5,007 nt of DNA from DASVDK01 sp036562265 [NCBI: Thermodesulfobacteriota bacterium] (GTDB taxonomy: Bacteria > DASVDK01). Positions 1-4,887 of this stretch are shown here, piece after piece. Numbering within the stretch: the stretch's first letter is position 1; every line of letters begins with the position of its first letter. A program made the translations under genes and the position numbers. The notes under the pieces are model-generated. The model had not been told where the DNA came from and searched no databases. It saw only the letters and a list, made by a program, of their open reading frames with translations. The stretch lies in contig DATCKS010000452.1 of the NCBI GenBank assembly GCA_036562265.1, positions 1 through 5,007 of the forward strand, given 5' to 3'.

Positions 1-23
1 GTATGGGCCCGAGCATGGGCGGC

Positions 24-260
24 CTACCGGCGAGCGGCGGCGACCCACAGGTCGGCCGCGCGCCAGACCTGCTCGGTGCACCCCTTGAGGCGGGGCTGCT
101 GCTCGAGCATGTACCGGGAGAGCGCCAGGGAGGGCCGCGGCTCGTTCAGGGCCCGGCGGCCGAGCACGTCGAGGTCCTCCGCGAGCACCTCGACGGGGAT
201 GTGCGAGAGGTCGGCGATGCGGGCGAGGAGGGCCTCGAGTTCGGTCTGCGCGCTGGTCAT
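24..260 (-). CDS. Small hypothetical protein, 78 aa
   Basis: I do not recognise this protein. It starts at an ATG (258-260) and ends at TAG (24-26). An in-frame TAG lies four codons upstream of the ATG, so the gene cannot begin much earlier. Nearly every codon ends in G or C (GAA and GCT are exceptions), which supports real coding. The product is soluble-looking, with no signal peptide or membrane segment. It is probably mostly helical: an acidic, leucine-rich N-terminal half (ELEALLARIADL, then VEVLAEDLDVLGRRAL) and a C-terminal half with a single Cys and two Trp. It lies 65 bp downstream of the DUF4105 gene on the same strand and could be the last gene of that transcript. No Shine-Dalgarno sequence is visible before the ATG; the nearest purine-rich stretch, GGAAGGGG, is about 55 nt upstream, right after the DUF4105 stop. 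The weak initiation signal and lack of a known family keep confidence moderate. The antisense frames here read as Arg/Gly-rich noise. Confidence 0.55.
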   Translation of the reverse strand: MTSAQTELEALLARIADLSHIPVEVLAEDLDVLGRRALNEPRPSLALSRYMLEQQPRLKGCTEQVWRAADLWVAAARR

Positions 261-325
261 GGCCAGGGAAGGCTACCAGATGGGCGGCTTGCCTTGCAAC
301 GGGACAGACGCCTGCGCCCCTTCCG

Positions 326-2263
326 TCAGAAGTAGAGGTACGCACCGAGCGCCCCCTCCCAGGCGTCGGGCACCTTCGAGCCTTCGAGCCCGAGCGAGAG
401 CGAGCGCGTGAGGTGCACCTTCGCGGTGATCGTGTACTCGTACGTCCGCCCGGGGTCGAAGTCGACCAGGTAGCGCCACGACCCGGTTGCCAGGAGCGAC
501 ACCCGGTCGCCCAGCCGGGCATGGAGCCCGCCGGTCGGCCCGATGCCGAAGCGGAACGCCCGATCGACGAACTCGTCCGACACGAGCGCCTCGGCGTCCG
601 CCGTGAGGAACGCGGTGGCCGCCGGAAGGCCGGGGAGCGGAACCGCGTAGCCGGCGCCGACGTCCGCACCGCCGGCCAGGCAGTCGCGGCAGCTCTCGTC
701 GCGGACCGTCTCGGCAAAGACGGAGAACTTCCACGAGGCGTCGCGGCTGAACCGCGAGATCGGCGACAGCGACGCCACGCGCACGAGGGCCAGCTCCTCG
801 AGCCAGAGCGTGTCGGGATCGGGGTTGTACCTGAGCCGCGTGGCCCCGAACTCGATCTGCGCGTGGTCGGGGTAGCCGTCGCTCGGGTCGGTGAGGTCGT
901 GCAGGGCGAACCGGAAGTCGAGGCGCTGGAAGGCGCCGAGCCGGTCGGAGTAGCCGGCCGAGACGCCGAGGCGGATGGAGTCGTGCCCGACGCTCGGCAT
1001 CTGGTCGAGCGGCGGAGCGAACGTCGGGTTCGGGCCGTCGGCGGGGACCTCGCTGCGGCGCTCGAGGAGCCGCTGCTTCCTGTGCGTCGCTTCCGGCTCG
1101 TTCGCGATGAGCGGCCGCGCGTAGCGGGCGTCGACCAGGTCGAGCGCCGCGTCGAGGACCGCGGCGCGCCGCTCGGGGGGCATCTCCGGCGGCAGCGGCG
1201 CCTCCGGCTCCTCGGCGATCCGCTGCACCAGGCGAATCTCGTCCGGGCCGAGACGCGCGGCTCGCCGCTCGAACTGCGTCCAGATCGAGGGACGGTAGCG
1301 CACCTCCCGGACCAGCCCGGGGCTCTCGAAGAGCGCCTTCACCGTGTCGGCCGGGATCACCCACCACGGCAGGTGCTCCGTCAGCTCGAGCGACGGGTCG
1401 GCCGCCTCGAGGAGCGTCAGGATGTGATAGGAGCAGTTCTCGGACAGGTAGTAGTAGTCGAACCAGGACGCGCCGAGTTCCCAGACGTGCGCGACGACCA
1501 TCTCGAGCTGCTCGGGCGTGAGGTCGAGGTCGTACTCCCAGAGGTCGCGCTTCTCGAAGTCGTTGTAGAGGCGCACCTTGTAGTAGTAGGGCCAGTAGGT
1601 CCACTGACCCTTGAAGCCGCCGGAGAGCCCCTTGAACGCGTACACGAGGGCGTTCCGGGTGTCGACGGTCGCCGCGTACTCGATGCCGTAGTCGAGCAGG
1701 TCGAGGCGCCGCGTGCCGGCGCCGTGCGGCGACTTGTTGATCCGAAGGAACGTGTGGCCGAAGGCGGACGACGGGTTGTTGAGGTAGTAGGACGAGAAGA
1801 CGAGCGTCGCCGAACGCGGGGCCAGGGTGGCCCGGAACGTCTCGAAGCGCGAGCAGGTCGGCGCCGGCAGGCGCGACGGGTCGAGGCCGAGCGCCGATCG
1901 GAGCCAGCGGTAGCGCCCCGGGAACCGGCACTGCGGGTGCTGGTCCGGGTCGGGGCCGACCGGCTCGAAGAAGGCCGTGATCGTGGCCGCGAGTTCCGCC
2001 TCGGGATCCGTCCGGCCGTCCGGGGCGAGGAAGAAGGCCGGCCCGTCGACCTGGCTCTTCCAGCCTCCGAGGAGCCCTCGCCTGTAGTGGCCCAGGCGCA
2101 GCCACTGCCGGTCCTCGTGCAGCGCCCGGGCGCGTGCCGTCTCGAGGAGCGCCGTCAAGTAGTCGGCGGCGGCCGGAGGTTGCCGCGCGCCGGCCGCGAC
2201 CGGACACGCGACCAGGAGCACGATCGATGCGAGGAGGCACAGGCGGGCCGTGAGGGTGGGCAT
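326..2263 (-). CDS. DUF4105 (Lnb_N-type) envelope protein with C-terminal beta-barrel-like domain, 645 aa
   Basis: Seen: the N-terminus has an Arg-containing start, a hydrophobic stretch (residues 8-24) and LVAC at 17-20, which fits a lipobox; cleavage by signal peptidase I after about residue 26 is an alternative. Residues about 33-128 form a Trp/Arg-rich leading domain. Residues about 140-320 carry the DUF4105 signature: FGHTFLRI with His170, a Tyr-rich WPYYYKVRLYNDFEKRDLWEY block (split over 224-243), and SENCSYHILTLLE with Cys277. From about 427 to the end the sequence alternates in short amphipathic strands and closes with AYLYF, a terminal aromatic typical of outer-membrane barrels. A CxxC pair sits at 525/528. 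Known: Pfam renamed DUF4105 as the Lnb N-terminal periplasmic domain after a Bacteroides lipoprotein N-acyltransferase; His and Cys are the likely catalytic pair. Inferred: an outer-membrane-anchored Cys/His enzyme of unknown substrate. The frame stays open upstream to 2734, but that part overlaps DUF3015; the ATG at 2263 directly precedes the signal sequence. No strong ribosome site is visible. Confidence 0.92.
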   Translation of the reverse strand: MPTLTARLCLLASIVLLVACPVAAGARQPPAAADYLTALLETARARALHEDRQWLRLGHYRRGLLGGWKSQVDGPAFFLAPDGRTDPEAELAATITAFFEPVGPDPDQHPQCRFPGRYRWLRSALGLDPSRLPAPTCSRFETFRATLAPRSATLVFSSYYLNNPSSAFGHTFLRINKSPHGAGTRRLDLLDYGIEYAATVDTRNALVYAFKGLSGGFKGQWTYWPYYYKVRLYNDFEKRDLWEYDLDLTPEQLEMVVAHVWELGASWFDYYYLSENCSYHILTLLEAADPSLELTEHLPWWVIPADTVKALFESPGLVREVRYRPSIWTQFERRAARLGPDEIRLVQRIAEEPEAPLPPEMPPERRAAVLDAALDLVDARYARPLIANEPEATHRKQRLLERRSEVPADGPNPTFAPPLDQMPSVGHDSIRLGVSAGYSDRLGAFQRLDFRFALHDLTDPSDGYPDHAQIEFGATRLRYNPDPDTLWLEELALVRVASLSPISRFSRDASWKFSVFAETVRDESCRDCLAGGADVGAGYAVPLPGLPAATAFLTADAEALVSDEFVDRAFRFGIGPTGGLHARLGDRVSLLATGSWRYLVDFDPGRTYEYTITAKVHLTRSLSLGLEGSKVPDAWEGALGAYLYF

Positions 2264-2294
2264 TCGGGAGACGTGCGGCTCGAGCGGACCGGCG

Positions 2295-2327
2295 GCCGGG
2301 GAGGACCGGTCGCCGGTCCTCCCCGGC
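2295..2327 (-). terminator. 15-bp GC hairpin between DUF3015 and DUF4105 genes
   Basis: The arms 2295-2309 and 2313-2327 are perfectly complementary over 15 bp around a 3-nt loop. After one mismatch, two further pairs (2292-2293 with 2329-2330) are possible. It begins 40 nt downstream of the DUF3015 stop and ends 31 nt before the DUF4105 start, both on the minus strand. No T tract follows on either strand, so it is not a textbook intrinsic terminator. It may be a U-less terminator, a partial attenuator that lowers DUF4105 relative to DUF3015, or an mRNA 3'-end stabiliser. Confidence 0.6.
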
Positions 2328-2367
2328 GGCACGCGCGGGTCACACGACGCGCTCGCGCGAGAGGCGG

Positions 2368-2883
2368 TCAGCCGAGACGCTGGCAACCTTCGGCCAGCGA
2401 CGGGTTCTTCCTGACGCTTTCGAAAACGCTCTCGGTGACCTCGGCGCTCGGCCGGCCCTCGGAGGCGAAGATGACCTTGAAGTCGCCGCGCAGCGTCCGC
2501 CCGACGGCCGCGCTGTCGGAGCAGCCGAGGATGGCGGCCAGGTGGTCGATCGTCTCGCCGGAGCCGCGCGCCACGTCCTTCGCGAACGCCTCGCGGTTCA
2601 CGTCGATGAAGAGCGACGCCGCCGGCCGTCCGGTCGGGCCGCCGCCCGGGTTGCAGTTGGACGTGCCGAACGTGATGCCGAACGTCTGCGTCCCGAACGT
2701 CGCGTTGGTGGTCGACGCGAGCACCTGCTTCCATCTGGTTTCGTCGTTCTGGAACAGCAGCGTGCCGAGACCGCAGCCGGCCATGCTGTACTGGTTGCCG
2801 CCCATGATCTGGGCCCGCGCATCGTCGAGGCCGAAGGCGGCGAGCGCCGCGACGAACGCGGCGAGACCGAGGACCTTTCGCAT
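2368..2883 (-). CDS. DUF3015 family secreted protein, 171 aa
   Basis: Seen: an ATG at 2881-2883 preceded by a strong AGGAGG; a signal peptide (residues 1-24: Arg2-Lys3, an Ala/Leu/Phe core, then DDARA with likely cleavage before Gln25). The mature protein has AGCGLGTLLFQ (35-45), LASTTNATFGTQTFGITFGTSNC (split over 55-77), a VNREAF segment (95-100), HLAAILGCS (114-122) and a C-terminal NPSLAEGCQ (160-168). These are the characteristic blocks of DUF3015 proteins. The four mature cysteines (37, 77, 121, 167) could form two disulfides in the periplasm. Known: the family is widespread in Proteobacteria and related diderms and has no established function. Length and layout look complete. Inferred: a periplasmic or outer-membrane-associated helper of the DUF4105 protein encoded 104 bp downstream on the same strand. 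The frame is open further upstream, but that part lacks a ribosome site and crosses the divergent promoter region. Confidence 0.93.
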   Translation of the reverse strand: MRKVLGLAAFVAALAAFGLDDARAQIMGGNQYSMAGCGLGTLLFQNDETRWKQVLASTTNATFGTQTFGITFGTSNCNPGGGPTGRPAASLFIDVNREAFAKDVARGSGETIDHLAAILGCSDSAAVGRTLRGDFKVIFASEGRPSAEVTESVFESVRKNPSLAEGCQRLG

Positions 2884-2891
2884 TCGCGTTT

Positions 2892-2897
2892 CCTCCT
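2892..2897 (-). promoter_or_regulatory. Ribosome binding site of the DUF3015 gene
   Basis: On the minus strand this reads AGGAGG, a full consensus Shine-Dalgarno, 8 nt before the ATG at 2883. It fixes the start of the DUF3015 gene against the longer open frame that extends upstream, and the signal peptide begins exactly there. Confidence 0.88.
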
Positions 2898-2925
2898 GGG
2901 GGTTGGCGAGTGCACCGTTGCCGGG

Positions 2926-2986
2926 CCGAATACGGCCGGGTTCGGACGACGGGCGGCGCGTTGCACGGGTCCGGCCGAAATTTCGG
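2926..2986. promoter_or_regulatory. Candidate operator cluster in the divergent promoter region
   Basis: The half-site CCGAA (reverse TTCGG) occurs four times in 61 bp. CCGAA at 2926-2930 faces TTCGG at 2941-2945 with 10 bp between. The second pair forms the perfect 12-bp palindrome CCGAAATTTCGG at 2975-2986. Both lie in the 182-bp gap between the divergent DUF3015 (minus) and uracil-DNA glycosylase (plus) genes, where a regulator could act on either. I could not pick convincing -35/-10 boxes in this gap for either direction, and the binding protein is unknown. Confidence 0.35.
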
Positions 2987-3054
2987 TGGCCGTCACCAGA
3001 CGCCGCCGCGGGAGCGGCTCGACGCGGCGCGTCCAGAACGAGCGTCCGATGAGG

Positions 3055-3058
3055 GGAG
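3055..3058 (+). promoter_or_regulatory. Ribosome binding site of the uracil-DNA glycosylase gene
   Basis: GGAG, inside the purine run GAGGGGAG (3051-3058), lies 7 nt before the ATG at 3066. It selects that start over an in-frame ATG at 2910 that would add 52 low-complexity residues and place the start inside the divergent regulatory region. Confidence 0.75.
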
Positions 3059-3065
3059 CGATTCG

Positions 3066-3851
3066 ATGAAACCCGATCGCGTTCGGGGAAGACGGCCGGT
3101 GGCCTCCCTGGCCGAGCCCGGGACTGCACTCGCCGCGCTCGGGGACGCCGTCGTGGCCTGCCGCGCCTGTCCCCGGCTGGTCGCGCACCGCGAGCGGGTC
3201 GCGGCCGAGAAGGTGCGCCGGCACGCCGCCGAGACGTACTGGGGCCGCCCCATCCGCGCCTTCGGCGACCCCCGGGCGACCCTCGTGATCGTCGGCCTGG
3301 CCCCCGCGGCGCACGGCGCCAACCGGACCGGCCGGCCGTTCACCGGCGACGGCACGGGTGGAGCGGGAGAGTGGGTCGCGAGAGGTCTCTACGAGATCGG
3401 CAAGGCCAGCCGGCCGACGTGGCGCCAGGCGGACGATGGGCTCGTCCTCGCGGGGGTGCTCGTCACGAACGCGGTCCGCTGCGTCCCGCCCGGCAACCGG
3501 CCGACCGCCGAGGAGGTGCGCCGATGCGCGCCCTTCCTTGCCGCCGAGCTGGCCGCGCTCCCTGCGCTGCGCGTGGTCCTGGCGCTCGGCCGGGTGGCGT
3601 TCACGGCGCTCCTCGACGCGTGGCCGGCCGCCGGAGGGGGACCCGTACCGTCGCCGAAACCGACGTTCGCGCACGGGAGGGAGCTGCCGCTCGCGCCGGG
3701 CCGGGCCCTGGCCGGTGCGACGCTCCTCGCCGCCTACCACCCGAGCCGGCAGAACACGAACACGGGACGACTCACGTGGCATATGTGGCTGCGCGTGCTC
3801 CGGCGGGCGGCCGAGCTGGCCGGCGGCGGGACGATCGGCCGCGACGCGTGA
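3066..3851 (+). CDS. udgB: Family 5 uracil-DNA glycosylase (UdgB type), 261 aa
   Basis: This enzyme removes uracil (and in characterised relatives other deaminated bases) from DNA, starting base-excision repair in the cytoplasm. Seen: four cysteines arranged for a [4Fe-4S] cluster, Cys32 and Cys35 (ACRACPRL) with Cys139 and Cys154 (VRCVPPGN ... RRCAPFL); the motif GLAPAAHGANRTGRPFTGD (77-95); TNAVRCVPPGNRPT (134-147); VVLALGRVAF (170-179); and the C-terminal motif YHPSRQNTNTGRLT (224-237) with His225. Known: family 5 enzymes keep this GLAPAAHG motif and lack the polar Asp/Asn catalytic residue that families 1 and 4 have at that point, as here. The NTGRLT ending separates it from family 4. Length is within the family range. 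The start is chosen by the GGAG at 3055. A GC-rich 7-bp inverted repeat (3004-3010 with 3023-3029) lies in the putative leader. The gene is divergent from DUF3015 and convergent with DUF3332, so it is probably monocistronic. Confidence 0.96.
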   Translation: MKPDRVRGRRPVASLAEPGTALAALGDAVVACRACPRLVAHRERVAAEKVRRHAAETYWGRPIRAFGDPRATLVIVGLAPAAHGANRTGRPFTGDGTGGAGEWVARGLYEIGKASRPTWRQADDGLVLAGVLVTNAVRCVPPGNRPTAEEVRRCAPFLAAELAALPALRVVLALGRVAFTALLDAWPAAGGGPVPSPKPTFAHGRELPLAPGRALAGATLLAAYHPSRQNTNTGRLTWHMWLRVLRRAAELAGGGTIGRDA

Positions 3852-3873
3852 TCGACGCGGCCCGAAGGAGGGA

Positions 3874-3901
3874 GGGAGGGGACGCTCGGCCGCCCCCTCC
3901 C
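3874..3901. terminator. Inverted repeat between convergent genes, possible two-way terminator
   Basis: GGGAGGGG (3874-3881) pairs with CCCCTCCC (3894-3901), giving 8 bp around a 12-nt loop. It starts 22 nt after the UdgB stop and lies 15 nt beyond the DUF3332 stop coming from the other side, so its place suits a shared terminator. There is no T tract on either strand. The left arm is also part of a G-run series (3867-3881) that could fold differently. Confidence 0.5.
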
Positions 3902-3916
3902 CGCGACGGGGGACGG

Positions 3917-4558
3917 CTACCAGGGGCGCGAGGCTGCGCTGGCCACCTGGCGGCTCGCGGCGACGGCGGCCAGGTCGTGCACCCGCTCGGTGAGCCGCTC
4001 CACGTCGGCGGCGCTCACGAGCCTCGTGCTCGCCCGGCCGTCGGCGTCCCGGGCGTCGATGGTGGCCGAGCCGTCCTCGTGGCGCGCGACGCTGTAGGTC
4101 TCCACCCGGCCGTCCGGATAGCGGACCGTCGTCCGAAGCACCGACTCACCGGTCTCCAGCGTCGACGTGATCGTCCTGGCCAGCTCGCCCTTCCGGTACT
4201 CCTCGATCACCATGGTCCGCCGCTCCGGCGTGGCGGTCATCGTCTGCACGAGCCGCACGTCGCCATGCTCGACCACACGGGTCTCGGGCTTACCCTGCAC
4301 GGTCACGGGATTGTTGCCGGTCCAGAACTCGATCGAGTTGATGATGATGGCGTCGACCAACATCGCGATCCCGTAGACGGGGACGATCACCAGGCCAAGG
4401 AAGACCAGCTCCTGGACCCACTTCTCCGGGGAGACGCGCTTGTTGAAGTTGTAGACGCTGCGGGTGAGGTTGAAGCCGCCGAAGCAGCCCGACGTGGTGA
4501 AGAGGAACGCGATCAGCGTGAGGCTCACGCCGAGCGTACGGACCATTCGGTTTCGCAT
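3917..4558 (-). CDS. DUF3332 family lipoprotein, 213 aa
   Basis: Seen: a basic N-terminus (MRNRMVRT), a hydrophobic core (9-20) and the lipobox TSGC with lipidated Cys25. Then FGGFNLTRSVYNFNKRV (26-42), a hydrophobic stretch (about 47-75: VFLGLVIVPVYGIAMLVDAI, IINS) and IEFWTGNNPV (76-85). The order Cys-Phe-Gly-X-Phe, Leu-Thr-Arg-X-Val-Tyr-Asn, then VPVYG and DAxxxNxIEFWxG is the recognisable pattern of DUF3332 proteins. Residues about 86-165 are beta-rich and charged; the C-terminus (180-213) is helical and Ala/Arg-rich. Known: DUF3332 members are small lipoproteins with no assigned biochemical role. Start choice: a GTG at 4570 would overlap the AAAGGAG ribosome site, so the ATG at 4558, 11 nt from that site, is preferred. 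A GTG start would only add four residues before the signal sequence. It has its own promoter and stands alone between the convergent UdgB gene and the TRL-like gene. Confidence 0.9.
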   Translation of the reverse strand: MRNRMVRTLGVSLTLIAFLFTTSGCFGGFNLTRSVYNFNKRVSPEKWVQELVFLGLVIVPVYGIAMLVDAIIINSIEFWTGNNPVTVQGKPETRVVEHGDVRLVQTMTATPERRTMVIEEYRKGELARTITSTLETGESVLRTTVRYPDGRVETYSVARHEDGSATIDARDADGRASTRLVSAADVERLTERVHDLAAVAASRQVASAASRPW

Positions 4559-4569
4559 GATGTGGCTCA

Positions 4570-4576
4570 CTCCTTT
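4570..4576 (-). promoter_or_regulatory. Ribosome binding site of the DUF3332 gene
   Basis: The minus strand reads AAAGGAG here, 11 nt before the ATG at 4558. The last G of this site is the first base of an alternative GTG start codon at 4570, which would leave that GTG without an upstream site. This favours the ATG. Confidence 0.65.
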
Positions 4577-4632
4577 CTCGGGTCGAGCGCGGACGTCGAA
4601 CCGTTGCGGGACGAGATCGGAGAACGGCGCGG

Positions 4633-4662
4633 AGTCTACGATGCCATGGGGCGGCGCGTCAA
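4633..4662 (-). promoter_or_regulatory. Sigma-70-like promoter for the DUF3332 gene
   Basis: On the minus strand, TTGACG (4657-4662; five of six matches to TTGACA) and TAGACT (4633-4638; four of six matches to TATAAT) are separated by 18 bp. Transcription would begin near 4626, giving a leader of about 68 nt before the ATG at 4558. In DNA this GC-rich, a TTGACG with a usable -10 at proper spacing, pointing at the only gene without an upstream partner, is good evidence though not proof. Confidence 0.6.
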
Positions 4663-4693
4663 CCGATCGCTTGCAGGACTGGCGACCGATCGC
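4662..4693 (-). repeat. Two direct GCGATCGGT repeats upstream of the -35 box
   Basis: GCGATCGGT on the minus strand occurs at 4685-4693 and 4662-4670, identical over 9 bp and 23 bp apart start to start. The downstream copy shares its last T with the first T of the -35 box of the DUF3332 promoter. The placement suits a transcription factor that binds as a tandem dimer and touches RNA polymerase, or a repressor. The CGATCG core is itself palindromic and common in GC-rich DNA, so chance remains possible. Confidence 0.4.
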
Positions 4694-4832
4694 ATGGGCG
4701 AAGGCGCGTCAGCACCGGAACGATGCGGTCGGCCGCGGACCTGCTCGGCGTGCCGGAGGGAGACGCGATCGTCGTGGCGGGTCGGCTTGGCGATGACCGG
4801 TATCCGGTCGTGGGCGAGGACCGGGCGTCTCG

Positions 4833-4879
4833 GCACCCCGGCGAGGGCCGTGCCGTCGGGCGGGCCCTCGCCGGGGTGC
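4833..4879 (-). terminator. 17-bp perfect hairpin after the TRL-like gene
   Basis: The arms 4833-4849 and 4863-4879 are perfectly complementary over 17 bp (GCACCCCGGCGAGGGCC and its reverse complement), with a 13-nt loop. It begins 8 nt downstream of the TRL-like stop on the minus strand, the expected place for a terminator. No T tract follows on the minus strand. This is the longest perfect inverted repeat I found in the window. Confidence 0.7.
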
Positions 4880-4887
4880 AGGCGACC

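Larger units (their letters stand above)
4559..4887. other. 329-bp region without an assigned gene
   Basis: This stretch separates two minus-strand lipoprotein-type genes. From right to left it holds the long hairpin after the TRL-like gene (4833-4879), a featureless portion (about 4700-4830), two direct 9-bp repeats (4662-4693), a sigma-70-like promoter (4633-4662) and the leader of the DUF3332 gene. A minus-strand open frame of 66 codons (4636-4836) has a noise-like Arg/His/Pro-rich product. A plus-strand frame with ATG at 4723 stays open to the window edge but runs antisense to the TRL-like gene. I do not annotate either as a gene. Confidence 0.6.

Noticed and set aside
17-292. Similar strings GGGCGGCCTACC (17-28) and GGGCGGCTTGCC (281-292) as flanking repeats of a mobile unit
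   Set aside because: Only a short imperfect match in low-diversity GC-rich sequence, with no transposase or target duplication.
273-2240. Minus-strand 655-codon open frame overlapping the DUF4105 gene in another frame
   Set aside because: The product is dominated by Arg, Pro, Ala and Gly with no motif; it is the out-of-frame shadow of DUF4105.
2264-2734. In-frame N-terminal extension of the DUF4105 protein to 802 residues
   Set aside because: The extension overlaps DUF3015, is Arg/Asp-rich noise and would bury the signal sequence beginning at the ATG at 2263.
413-3052. Plus-strand 879-codon open frame opposite the DUF4105 and DUF3015 genes
   Set aside because: The product is a Val/Arg/Glu-rich mirror of the two minus-strand genes, which have clear family signatures and signal peptides. 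Long antisense open frames are expected at this GC content.
2910-3065. 52-residue N-terminal extension of the uracil-DNA glycosylase
   Set aside because: It lacks a ribosome site, crosses the divergent regulatory region, and the family domain starts after the ATG at 3066, which has GGAG at 7 nt.
2884-3065. LexA/SOS box upstream of the DNA-repair gene
   Set aside because: I looked for the known LexA box types I remember and saw no convincing match; the CCGAA palindrome does not fit them.
2598-3782. Minus-strand 394-codon open frame opposite udgB and the promoter region
   Set aside because: It is Arg-rich and featureless, and antisense to a gene with complete catalytic and iron-sulfur motifs.
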